Source of the DNA: an uncultured Gammaproteobacteria bacterium
GTDB lineage: Bacteria; Pseudomonadota; Gammaproteobacteria; Pseudomonadales; Pseudohongiellaceae
DNA: 45,955 nt
NCBI GenBank assembly: GCA_913060695.1
Contig: CAJXUA010000025.1
Span: 1 to 45,955 of the forward strand
Direction of reading: 5' to 3'
A program made the translations under genes and the position numbers. Numbering within the stretch: position 1 is the stretch's first letter; each line of letters starts with the position of its first letter. Below the pieces are notes generated by a model. That model had not been told where the DNA came from. It searched no databases and was given only the letters and a program-made list of their open reading frames with translations. Positions 17,611 through 25,494 of this stretch are shown piece after piece.

Positions 17611-17805
17611 TTAGGCTTCGTCATCGAAAATTTCCTCTATACGCAAACCAAAGATCCGCGCGGCCTTAAAGGCAAGCGGCAGACTAGGGTCGTACTTGCC
17701 TGTCTCCAAGGCATTGACCGTCTGGCGCGACACATCAAGCTGCGCCGCTAACTGAGCTTGCGTCCAGTCGCGCTCGGCGCGCAGCGCTTTAAGGCGATTC
17801 TTCAT
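17611..17805 (-). CDS. XRE-family transcriptional regulator (64 aa)
   Basis: A minimal Cro/C1-type DNA-binding protein that is essentially all helix-turn-helix: TQAQLAAQLDVSRQTVNALE is the HTH (residues about 15-34), and the C-terminus KAARIFGLRIEEIFDDE matches small XRE regulators. The ATG overlaps the stop of the upstream membrane-protein gene (ATGA), so the two are translationally coupled. The long inverted repeat at 18241-18303 is its probable operator. Confidence 0.93.
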   Translation of the reverse strand: MKNRLKALRAERDWTQAQLAAQLDVSRQTVNALETGKYDPSLPLAFKAARIFGLRIEEIFDDEA

Positions 17806-18224
17806 CGATACTTCCGCCCCACAAAAAAAGTCGTCAGCCCATAGGTCAGCCCCATTATTATTACTAGCACCGAGATCTCTGCGTCGCCCGGGATAAGATT
17901 CGCCACGTCAAGATTCGAGTAGCTCAATCCCAGCACTAGCCCAACCCCTAGCGTCACGCCCATAGCATCGCGCTGAATGCGCTGCTGCATCTCATCGAGA
18001 CTCTGCAGCTGCCGCCTATTGGCTAAGATCATCGCCGCACCTACTAAGGTGTTCAGTAGGATAGCGAGAAAGCTCCATAGCTTATCGTCTGGCCAAATGA
18101 AGATGCTCCCAAAATTAGCGAGCGCCATCGTCAATACCCATAGCCCTGTCCAGAACGCGAGTTGTTTAGTGTTCCTAGTGAGCTTGCGCTCCCAAGCTGA
18201 GTCATTAGTCTCCGAGTGTTTCAT
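17802..18224 (-). CDS. Four-helix membrane protein coupled to an XRE regulator
   Basis: A 140-aa inner-membrane protein of unknown function with hydrophobic segments at about 22-44, 50-66, 90-105 and 116-133. A charged loop, RRQLQSLDEMQQRIQRDAMG, lies between helices 2 and 3. Small membrane proteins with this LDEMQ(R)RI loop are commonly encoded directly before a 60-70 aa XRE regulator. AAGGAGA lies just before the ATG. The role is unknown; a membrane-stress or regulatory pair is a guess. Confidence 0.8.
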   Translation of the reverse strand: MKHSETNDSAWERKLTRNTKQLAFWTGLWVLTMALANFGSIFIWPDDKLWSFLAILLNTLVGAAMILANRRQLQSLDEMQQRIQRDAMGVTLGVGLVLGLSYSNLDVANLIPGDAEISVLVIIMGLTYGLTTFFVGRKYR

Positions 18225-18240
18225 TTTGTTCTCCTTGATA

Positions 18241-18303
18241 TGTAAAGTGTGCTTGACACGAACTTTAGCTAAGCAGGTAGCCTAGTGTCAAGCATCCTTT
18301 ACA
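18241..18303 (-). promoter_or_regulatory. Promoter and inverted-repeat operator of the membrane protein/XRE operon
   Basis: Two 19-base arms (18241-18259 and 18285-18303) are inverted copies with 17 of 19 matches, separated by 25 bases; each has TGTAAAG at the outside and GCTTGACAC at the inside. On the minus strand the distal arm contains a perfect -35 TTGACA (18291-18286), and TAAAGT (18267-18262) is a -10 at 18-base spacing. The proximal arm then overlaps the expected transcription start. This fits autorepression by a dimer or tetramer of the XRE protein. Confidence 0.7.
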
Positions 18304-18337
18304 TTTTTCGACGCAACAGGGATGCCCGATAAACGGG

Positions 18338-18366
18338 TGGGGTTTTTTGCATACTTCGTATATAAT
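18338..18366 (+). promoter_or_regulatory. Possible promoter of the PhyH gene
   Basis: A perfect -10 hexamer TATAAT lies at 18361-18366. The -35 region about 17 bases upstream (TGGGGT) is poor, so an activator or another start is possible. The following leader contains GGGA-T-tract-TCCC and AT-rich sequence before AAGGA ahead of the ATG at 18447. Confidence 0.35.
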
Positions 18367-18446
18367 GCGCTAGTGGGATTTTTTCCCTCTAATATATTGC
18401 TTATATTTCAATATATTAATCAGCAACCGGGAATAAGGATATTTCT

Positions 18447-19316
18447 ATGTCAGTAAAAGATGATGCCCTCCAATCCCCATGGAACCACCCGGCTTCAATA
18501 TTCGCCGAGCAAATGAGCACTTGGGACACTGATGGCTATGTCATCCTGAAAGGCTTCTTCGCGCATGCGGTGGTGAAGGCCGTAAACCACTTAGTTGATC
18601 AGCTCTGGAGAGTGCAAACACAGCTAGACTCTAAATTGAGCGTCGATATCTATTTGGAAAATCCTAAGCAGGAACGCCTATTGCTTTCCCATGCGCCACT
18701 CGAAGCGCGCCAAAGCCCCTACAAGATCAATGACCTCTATCTCGAATCTCCCCTTGTGCGCTCGATCATGCTCGACCAACGCCTGCGCGAGATTCTAAAG
18801 TCACTCCTCGATGGGGAGCCGTTGCTGATGAACTCACTAAACTTCGAGCGTGGCTCTAGCCAACCCGCACACGTCGATACTCTTTTCATAAGTCCGCGTA
18901 AGCACGAAAAGCTAGTCGTAGTATGGTTAGCGTTGGAATCGATCAACTCGGAAAGTGGGCCACTGCTTGTCTATCCAGGAAGTCACAAGATAGTGCCCTT
19001 TCAGGCACGAAAAGGCGGAACGTGTATCGAAGCGGATGAGATGCCGCAGTTCAATCACTATATGGACGCGCAGCTTCGTAAGCACAATATTAAGGCCAAA
19101 GAATTCATCGCCGAGCCAGGCGATATTCTGATCTGGCATGCGCAGTTATTGCACGGAGGCAAGGCCATACAAGATCCACAGAAAACTCGAAAATCCCTTG
19201 TCTGCCATTATTTCCGCAAACAAGAATACTGGCCACAGCCGTGGCGGGTAAAACGCGCTGAGCAAGGCGGGCATTATTATATGCGCCCACACCAACGTGT
19301 AGCTAAACAGGATTAG
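18447..19316 (+). CDS. Phytanoyl-CoA dioxygenase (PhyH)-family Fe(II)/2-oxoglutarate oxygenase
   Basis: A soluble non-haem iron oxygenase, 289 aa. The iron triad is His142 and Asp144 in PAHVDTLF plus His236 in LLHGG; Arg248 is the likely 2-oxoglutarate anchor. GPLLVYPGSHK (171-181) is the usual PhyH loop. Family members hydroxylate lipids, secondary metabolites, or compatible solutes such as ectoine, and nothing here fixes the substrate. A second, clearly diverged family member is at 35322-36116. It precedes a membrane protein by 39 bases and may form an operon with it. Confidence 0.9.
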   Translation: MSVKDDALQSPWNHPASIFAEQMSTWDTDGYVILKGFFAHAVVKAVNHLVDQLWRVQTQLDSKLSVDIYLENPKQERLLLSHAPLEARQSPYKINDLYLESPLVRSIMLDQRLREILKSLLDGEPLLMNSLNFERGSSQPAHVDTLFISPRKHEKLVVVWLALESINSESGPLLVYPGSHKIVPFQARKGGTCIEADEMPQFNHYMDAQLRKHNIKAKEFIAEPGDILIWHAQLLHGGKAIQDPQKTRKSLVCHYFRKQEYWPQPWRVKRAEQGGHYYMRPHQRVAKQD

Positions 19317-19355
19317 CTACATGCCTCCAATAACAATAGTTAGGAGATAGTCGAT

Positions 19356-20297
19356 ATGAATGAACGTTTAGCGGGGTCTTCCCATTCGCGAGGACTTATC
19401 CTCATAGCCACCCTGCTAGGCGCAGTCTTCTCCTGCTGGGCCTCTTATCGTATACATATACTCGCGATCGAAGAGTTCGCCTTGCCAATACTCGACGCCG
19501 TGATCAATCTTCAGGGCCGCGCACCCGATCAATACCGTGTAGTGCCCTACCTCATTATCAGCGCTATCGACAGCCTCGCCGCCATGCTGCCGATGAACAC
19601 CCATGGCCTACGCGTGCCCATACTCGTATTCGACACACTCAGCTTGTTCCTCTGCGCGCTGCTTCTACGTGCGAAGTTTCCTCGTGCCGTGTCGCAGAAT
19701 TTCGTATGGCTACTGTTCCTGATTTATCCGTTTCTGATGTTTGACGGCTATCGCCCTATCAGCGCGTTTATTCTACTAATCGCCATACTCTGCATTAGCG
19801 CCATTATGTGGGTGCGTCAGAATACTAACGCGAGTTCCCCGTGGCCGCTGGTGGCGATACTAGTGCTTAGCTTTACTCGCGCGGACGTCGCGCTACTCTA
19901 TGCAGTGATATACTTGGGGGCCACAAAGGCGCCGATAGCGCTTAGAATTACAGCGCTGATAACGCCACTGGTGGCGCAATTTCTACTAACGCGGGTGTTA
20001 TTCCCAGAAGCGGAGTATTTCAGTGCTATCGTGATGTTGCAGGAGAATCTGCGCGGCGCATTCCTATTAGGCTCGCCCCTTACATATCTTGCAATTGCGT
20101 TGCTTCTTTACTATTGGCAAACCATCGCCGCATTTACGAAACAGCTATTCAAAGAACTGCCCATAGTGGGGCTGGCCATAGCGGGCTATTTACTATTACT
20201 ACTGATAATTGCTATGCCGAACGAATACCGCCTATTCTTGCCACTGCTACCTATAGTATTGTGGCGCATCGAAGAGTCTAGATATAAGCTCGCATAA
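19356..20297 (+). CDS. Polytopic membrane protein of unknown function, GT-C-like
   Basis: A 313-aa protein with roughly eight to nine hydrophobic helices spread over its length. The first large loop (about 46-68) holds LQGRAPDQYRVVPY, and the C-terminus has MPNEYRLFLPLLPI before a short basic tail. This layout (a conserved acidic or QYR loop after helix 1 and an E-x-R-x-F/L-P motif in a late helix) recalls membrane glycosyltransferases of the GT-C fold, but no typical DxD or ExD loop is certain. TAGGAGA before the ATG supports the start. It probably shares a transcript with the PhyH gene. Confidence 0.65.
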   Translation: MNERLAGSSHSRGLILIATLLGAVFSCWASYRIHILAIEEFALPILDAVINLQGRAPDQYRVVPYLIISAIDSLAAMLPMNTHGLRVPILVFDTLSLFLCALLLRAKFPRAVSQNFVWLLFLIYPFLMFDGYRPISAFILLIAILCISAIMWVRQNTNASSPWPLVAILVLSFTRADVALLYAVIYLGATKAPIALRITALITPLVAQFLLTRVLFPEAEYFSAIVMLQENLRGAFLLGSPLTYLAIALLLYYWQTIAAFTKQLFKELPIVGLAIAGYLLLLLIIAMPNEYRLFLPLLPIVLWRIEESRYKLA

Positions 20298-20309
20298 GTA
20301 CGCAAGTAT

Positions 20310-20602
20310 TGTGACATTTTTGACTATATGCGTAGGAAATTTACCATCTAAATTAAACACTTTGTGACAGTCGCACTCTTTCCTATGGGATTCAACGGGA
20401 AAGATTGTGACAGACTGCTTAGCTAACGTAGAATCGAGTCTCTACTCTTTGCGAAGACTAGATGAGGTTTTCCGGCTGACATCAATTAACGGATACGGTT
20501 AAGACAACTCACCCACTTGTACCATATTGCAAGTGCTATGAAAAAATACAATAGACATAGTGACTGAAGATAACTTAACCCAATAACGGGTAATTCTTCA
20601 GT
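20310..20602 (+). promoter_or_regulatory. Upstream region of the c-di-GMP phosphodiesterase gene: TTGTGACA repeats and leader hairpin
   Basis: The gap 20298-20660 contains three direct copies of TTGTGACA (TGTGACA cores at 20310-20316, 20363-20369 and 20406-20412), spaced 53 and 43 bases. Just upstream of the gene, ACTGAAGA (20563-20570) pairs with TCTTCAGT (20595-20602) around a second, inner AACCC/GGGT pairing. Possible roles are regulator binding for the repeats (TGTGA is a CRP half-site) and control of the leader RNA for the hairpin. No canonical promoter is convincing. Confidence 0.4.
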
Positions 20603-20660
20603 TACTCACTTCAGATTGCTGGCGGTGCTTTCCTACGTTGTGCACGAACAGGAGAAATTG

Positions 20661-22352
20661 GTGAGTATCTCTACCTTTTACCGCTGGGTTGACCAACACA
20701 AGCGTAGAATCCAAACACTTGCAACTCCACTGATCTTAACGTTCATGATTGCGGTGTATTTTATCGTCATAAACACTGGCGGTATTAAATATGTCTTTTC
20801 ACACTCCATGTATCTTCCTATCGTTTTCTCTGCCGTGCTTTTTGGCGCACTCGGCGGCTTTACCACAGCAATCATTGGCGGTCTTATTCTCGGCCCTTTT
20901 GTCCCCATCGATACGCTCACTGGCGAAGCACAACTTACCATAAACTGGGTCTTCCGCATGGGCTTCTTTGTCTTAATCGGCACCACGGTTGGGCTTGCTA
21001 GCGACGGCATTCGCTCCTACATAAAACACCTACGTTGGTCGGTACGCCACGACAATGCCTCCTACCTTCCTAATCGCTTCGCACTTGAGGCGGACATCAA
21101 AGCTTTAAGTACAGGTGAGCCTAAGAAGGAAGAAAAATATCCCTACTGCCTCACCTTGATCTCTTTGGCAAATTCGAAAGAGATAGAGACCAGTTTCGGC
21201 ATGACTGCCTTGGACCATATCCTTATGCAGATGTCCTCTCGCATTAAGAAGGAAACTCAAGCTGAAACAGTTGTGTATCGCACTAGCAGTGACCAGCTTT
21301 GCCTACTCTTAAAGGAGAGCAAAGAATTAGAAATCAAGAATTTTTGCAAACGCCTGCGCAAATACTTCCAAGAGCCTTTCCGCTTTAATGCCCTGCAACT
21401 GCATGGCGATATTCAGATCGGCGTAGTCAAGTTCGACAGAATTCTGCAATCCCCTAGCTATTACATTCAGAAGGCCAGCGCTGCCGCCTTGCAAGCAGAG
21501 ATAGCCAATGCGCCTAATATCTTAGAGCTAAACCACGGTAGCGACTCCGCCATAGTCGAGAACATAGAACTGCTCGGGCGCCTAAAGGAAGCGTTAGACT
21601 CCAAACAATTAAAGCTACACTACCAGCCTAAGATCGACTTAAACACTGGCGCGATAAAACATGCCGAGGCACTGATGCGCTGGCACCACCCCACACTCGG
21701 CGCCATTCCACCGACTAAATTCATTCCGCGGGCCGAGCGTAGCACCCTCATTAACCGGCTTACAGAATTTGCGATTGACGAAGCCCTAAGACAAGTTGTG
21801 CGCTGGAAGAAAGTAGGGTTTTCTTTGAAAGTAGCGGTGAATATTTCCGCACAGAACCTCACACAACCCAGTTTTGTTTATCAAGTGATGACACTGCTGA
21901 ACAAGCACGGCCTAGATGGAAGTAGCCTTGAGTTGGAGTTAACCGAGAACTCCTTGATGCATAACGTCAACAACGCGATTGAAGTACTAACTAAACTGAC
22001 CAAGCTCGGCATCGTTGTCTCTATCGACGATTTTGGTACCGGTTACTCCTCTTTACAGTACCTACAGAAACTACCCGTCTCCATCATCAAGATCGACAAA
22101 TCTTTCATTCTCAATCTAGCAACCGACGATGGCTCTCGCTATATCGTGGATGCTGCAGTGAACCTTGCTCACAAGATCGATATGAAGGTGGTTGCCGAAG
22201 GCGTGGAGGATCAGCAGTCATTGAATATCCTCAAAGAAATAGGGTGTGACTACGCCCAGGGCTTTTTTATATCACACCCATTACCCGCGAGTGATTTCGC
22301 GAAATGGCGCACCCAGCTTGGCGGCGTCTACCACTCCCCCTCGGCCGACTAG
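20661..22352 (+). CDS. Membrane GGDEF-EAL protein, probable c-di-GMP phosphodiesterase
   Basis: Inner-membrane signalling protein predicted to hydrolyse cyclic di-GMP. The GTG at 20661 (563 aa) is chosen because AGGAG lies six bases before it. Four hydrophobic helices occupy about residues 20-115. The GGDEF domain (about 130-290) is degenerate: the signature is Ser-Ser-Asp-Gln-Leu (209-213), so synthesis of c-di-GMP is not expected. The EAL domain (about 300-550) keeps the active-site set: Glu336 of EALMRW, Asn394, Glu429 of ELTEN, Asp456-Asp457 of DDFGTGYSSL, Lys477 of KIDK, Glu513 and Glu516 of AEGVE, and Gln533. This is an ordinary active-PDE design with an unknown input at the membrane domain. 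Confidence 0.93.
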   Translation: MSISTFYRWVDQHKRRIQTLATPLILTFMIAVYFIVINTGGIKYVFSHSMYLPIVFSAVLFGALGGFTTAIIGGLILGPFVPIDTLTGEAQLTINWVFRMGFFVLIGTTVGLASDGIRSYIKHLRWSVRHDNASYLPNRFALEADIKALSTGEPKKEEKYPYCLTLISLANSKEIETSFGMTALDHILMQMSSRIKKETQAETVVYRTSSDQLCLLLKESKELEIKNFCKRLRKYFQEPFRFNALQLHGDIQIGVVKFDRILQSPSYYIQKASAAALQAEIANAPNILELNHGSDSAIVENIELLGRLKEALDSKQLKLHYQPKIDLNTGAIKHAEALMRWHHPTLGAIPPTKFIPRAERSTLINRLTEFAIDEALRQVVRWKKVGFSLKVAVNISAQNLTQPSFVYQVMTLLNKHGLDGSSLELELTENSLMHNVNNAIEVLTKLTKLGIVVSIDDFGTGYSSLQYLQKLPVSIIKIDKSFILNLATDDGSRYIVDAAVNLAHKIDMKVVAEGVEDQQSLNILKEIGCDYAQGFFISHPLPASDFAKWRTQLGGVYHSPSAD

Positions 22353-22450
22353 TTAATAGTTTACGCTCGATTGTCTTTTTTACCGCTTCGATGCAAGAGT
22401 CGGTATGATTATTGCGAATCAGTTGTAAAGACGAGACGATTGAACGCACT

Positions 22451-23401
22451 ATGAAAAAGCGACAAGCACCGCACCCGATCATCGAGCAGTTTATTACCCA
22501 GGAACGGCTCCCGCCGGTATTCGCGGAAACTGCACACGACTATTACCTGCCCCTGAGCGACTATATTGCCAAACGCCGCCGTAGCAGCACCGATACCCTC
22601 GTTGTTGGCGTGAACGGCGCCCAGGGCACCGGAAAATCCACCCTATCCCTGCTGCTTAAACAGCTTTTGCAAGCTCAGCAACTCGAGTGTGTGGTGATCT
22701 CCATCGATGATCTTTACCTGACCCGCGAGGAACGCCTGCGCCTTAGCGAAGAAGTGCATCCGCTACTTAAGACCCGCGGCGTGCCTGGCACGCATGACCT
22801 TGACCTAGGACTAAACCTTATCGCCGCACTCAAGGCCGCCACGCGCGATACCCTGATCCCTATTCCCCACTTCGACAAGGCACAGGACGAGCGCAGTCCA
22901 AGCCAATATTGGCCTGTTCATAGCGGCCCTGTGGACGTAATAGTTCTAGAGGGTTGGTGTGTTGGTGCTTTGCCTAGCAAGCTGACCGGAAACCCAATCA
23001 ATGAGCTGGAGCGCAGCCACGACGCCGATGGCACATGGCGACGCTATGTAGAGGCACAGTTAGTGGATTATCAGCGTCTATTTACGCAACTAGACCTACT
23101 GCTAATGCTGAAGGCGCCCTCCATGGAGTGCATCATTGCGTGGCGCACATTGCAGGAAGAGAAACTGATCGCAAAGGTGGAGGCCGCTGCACAGGCCAGC
23201 AACAGCCCAACGGGGGCTGATGCACCAAATAAGGGCATCATGAATAAGGACGAACTACTTTGGTTCATTATGCACTATGAGCGTCTTACCAGGTCCATGC
23301 TAGAGACCATGCCTGAATATGCCAATGTACTGCTCAATCTAGATGAAAAACACCGCATAGTAGATGCCCATTATCGTGATGCACACGAGGCCAAGCCATG
23401 A
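22451..23401 (+). CDS. D-glycerate kinase, plant-type/P-loop family
   Basis: A soluble P-loop kinase, 317 aa, expected to phosphorylate D-glycerate (plant-type D-glycerate 3-kinase). The ATG at 22451 gives the family N-terminus, including ITQERLPPVF and YYLPLSDYI; an upstream TTG is less likely. The Walker A motif is GAQGTGKST (56-64), followed by VISIDDLYLTREER and VPGTHDLDLG. Its stop overlaps the next ATG by four bases. The neighbours point to its job: it would capture glycerate released by the downstream phosphorylase and return 3-phosphoglycerate to glycolysis or to the synthase. Confidence 0.88.
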   Translation: MKKRQAPHPIIEQFITQERLPPVFAETAHDYYLPLSDYIAKRRRSSTDTLVVGVNGAQGTGKSTLSLLLKQLLQAQQLECVVISIDDLYLTREERLRLSEEVHPLLKTRGVPGTHDLDLGLNLIAALKAATRDTLIPIPHFDKAQDERSPSQYWPVHSGPVDVIVLEGWCVGALPSKLTGNPINELERSHDADGTWRRYVEAQLVDYQRLFTQLDLLLMLKAPSMECIIAWRTLQEEKLIAKVEAAAQASNSPTGADAPNKGIMNKDELLWFIMHYERLTRSMLETMPEYANVLLNLDEKHRIVDAHYRDAHEAKP

Positions 23402-24219
23402 ATGTGCAGTGGGTGATATTCACGGACCTCGATGGGACTTTACTAGAGCGCGAGGGTTACTCCTACACCCCTGCACTCCCGGCTCTCAAATTCATAGCAG
23501 TCCACAACATCCCACTCGTACTGAACTCTAGTAAGACTGTCGCCGAGATCCTGTCGCTGCGCGCCGAGCTAGGCAACCGGCACCCCTTCGTGGTGGAGAA
23601 CGGTGCAGCGGTTATTCTCCCCAAAGACTATTTCGATACTATGGAGTCACTCGAGGCACTATCTGCAGAGGACACTGCTGAGGCTTATTGCATCAAGCGC
23701 TTTAGCCAACCACACGAGCACATCTTGCAGGCCTTAGCAGAAGCCAGGGCGCTAGGATTCGACTTCGCGGGTTTCTCCGACTGGAGCCCAGCACAGTTGG
23801 CCGAACTGTGCGGCCTGCCCTTGGCGAACGCTACCATGGCCAAACAACGCATCGGCTCCGAGCCACTCCTTTTTGAGGGTGAGTTAGCAAGTTTTATAGA
23901 GTTCCTAGCCAGCAAACAACTACGGGCAGTGCAAGGCGGGCGCTTCCTCCATGTCATGGGCCATTACGACAAAGCCGGCGGCGTGAACTGGTTGCTAGAC
24001 GCATACCGCAAAAAGTATTCGCCTACACCGATACGGTCGGTAGCCCTAGGAGACAGCCATAACGATGAGGGAATGCTAAACACTGTGGACGTGCCAATTG
24101 TCATTAGCAGCCCCCACAGCCAACAGATCATTCTTACACACCCTAAACACGCACGATTCTCGAGCGCACAAGGCCCTACGGGCTGGAACGAACAGCTACT
24201 AAGGCTGTTGCACGAATAA
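23398..24219 (+). CDS. HAD-IIB phosphatase, glucosyl/mannosyl-3-phosphoglycerate phosphatase type
   Basis: A 273-aa HAD phosphatase of the mannosyl-3-phosphoglycerate phosphatase/YedP group. Motif I is D10-L-D12-G-T, motif II lies in LNSSKT (Ser44 or Ser45), and motif IV is GDSHND (Asp219, Asp223). The phrase FVVENGAA is characteristic of this subgroup. Next to a GpgS-type synthase it should remove the phosphate from glucosyl-3-phosphoglycerate to give glucosylglycerate; the mannosyl version cannot be excluded from sequence alone. It is translationally coupled to the kinase gene (ATGA). Confidence 0.85.
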   Translation: MNVQWVIFTDLDGTLLEREGYSYTPALPALKFIAVHNIPLVLNSSKTVAEILSLRAELGNRHPFVVENGAAVILPKDYFDTMESLEALSAEDTAEAYCIKRFSQPHEHILQALAEARALGFDFAGFSDWSPAQLAELCGLPLANATMAKQRIGSEPLLFEGELASFIEFLASKQLRAVQGGRFLHVMGHYDKAGGVNWLLDAYRKKYSPTPIRSVALGDSHNDEGMLNTVDVPIVISSPHSQQIILTHPKHARFSSAQGPTGWNEQLLRLLHE

Positions 24220-24256
24220 TAACCACGCAAGCCACGCATAGATAAGGAAACGAAAC

Positions 24257-25480
24257 ATGGGCGATTTTTATCAGAACGGAGTAATCACTACCCTACACAA
24301 TCTTTCCAATCGCTCCGAGGCACAACGCGAAGAGCAATTAATGCGATTCAAGGAATCGCGCCCCATGTCCTTAGTATTACCCTCTCTCTATTCAGAGCTG
24401 GAAACCGATGCACTCGCCAATATTGTAAACGAGCTAACTACAGTGCCCTATCTCGATCAGATCGTGGTTGGGCTCGACCGTGCAAGCCAGAGCGAGTATG
24501 AGCACGCCTTGCAATATTTCTCCAAACTTCCACAACACCACCGCGTTCTGTGGAACGAAGGCCCCCGTTTGCAGGCCATAGATAAGATGTTAGCTAAGAA
24601 CGGCTTAGCGCCAACGGAGCTAGGTAAGGGACGCAACGTGTGGTATTGCCTTGGCTACGTGCTTGCCTCCGGTCGCTCCGAGGCGGTTGCCCTACACGAC
24701 TGCGATATCAAGACTTACACGAAGGACATGCTGGCACGGTTGATCTACCCTGTGGCCAATCCAAACTTTAACTACGAGTTCTGCAAGGGCTTTTACTCCC
24801 GCGTTGCCGATGGCAAGATGAACGGCCGAGTCACACGTTTGCTAGTAACACCCTTGCTGCGCGCCCTAAAGAAGGTTTGTGGCAATAGTGAGTTCTTAGA
24901 GTTTCTTGACAGTTTTCGCTATCCATTGGCTGGCGAGTTCTCATTTCGCCTCGATGTTATCAGCGACATCCGCATTCCGAGCGACTGGGGTTTAGAAGTT
25001 GGTGTACTCTCGGAGATGAAGCGCAACTACTCCACCAATCGCATCTGCCAGGTAGACATCGCAGACAATTACGACCATAAGCATCAGGTACTCTCGCCAG
25101 AGGATGCTAGTAAGGGTTTATCGAAGATGAGTATCGATATCTCCAAGGCAATCTTCCGAAAACTCGCTACTAATGGAGAGATTTTCTCCAACGAAAAATT
25201 CCGTACTATCAAGGCAACCTATTACCGCATCGCACTCGACTTCATAGAGACCTATGCAAACGATGCCTCCATAAACGGGCTGAGCTTTGACCGCCATGCC
25301 GAGGAGAAAACCGTAGAGCTGTTCGCACAGAACGTGATGTCGGCTGGCTCACACTTCTTAGACAATCCGATGGACACGCCATTTATACCGAGCTGGAATC
25401 GCGTGATCAGTGCAATTCCCGACATCGGGGAACAATTAGTCGACGCCGTAGAGGCCGACCACAAACAATACTTTAAATAA
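24257..25480 (+). CDS. Glucosyl-3-phosphoglycerate synthase-type glycosyltransferase (GpgS-like)
   Basis: A GT-A-fold retaining glycosyltransferase, 407 aa, expected to join a sugar from an NDP-sugar to 3-phosphoglycerate. Diagnostic stretches are ELGKGRNVWYCLGYVLA (121-137) and the metal motif ALHDCD (145-150; Asp148 and Asp150), as in GpgS proteins. The motif SDWGLEVGVL fits the acceptor side. The product, glucosyl-3-phosphoglycerate, is the substrate expected for the phosphatase encoded just upstream. AAGGAAA precedes the ATG. Glucosylglycerate is a compatible solute used under salt stress and nitrogen limitation. Confidence 0.85.
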   Translation: MGDFYQNGVITTLHNLSNRSEAQREEQLMRFKESRPMSLVLPSLYSELETDALANIVNELTTVPYLDQIVVGLDRASQSEYEHALQYFSKLPQHHRVLWNEGPRLQAIDKMLAKNGLAPTELGKGRNVWYCLGYVLASGRSEAVALHDCDIKTYTKDMLARLIYPVANPNFNYEFCKGFYSRVADGKMNGRVTRLLVTPLLRALKKVCGNSEFLEFLDSFRYPLAGEFSFRLDVISDIRIPSDWGLEVGVLSEMKRNYSTNRICQVDIADNYDHKHQVLSPEDASKGLSKMSIDISKAIFRKLATNGEIFSNEKFRTIKATYYRIALDFIETYANDASINGLSFDRHAEEKTVELFAQNVMSAGSHFLDNPMDTPFIPSWNRVISAIPDIGEQLVDAVEADHKQYFK

Positions 25481-25494
25481 CGAGGCTATAGCGT

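Noticed and set aside
18241-18303. RNA hairpin or terminator formed by the 19-base inverted repeat
   Set aside because: The -35 lies inside one arm, so the transcript would contain only the other arm; a DNA operator is the better reading.
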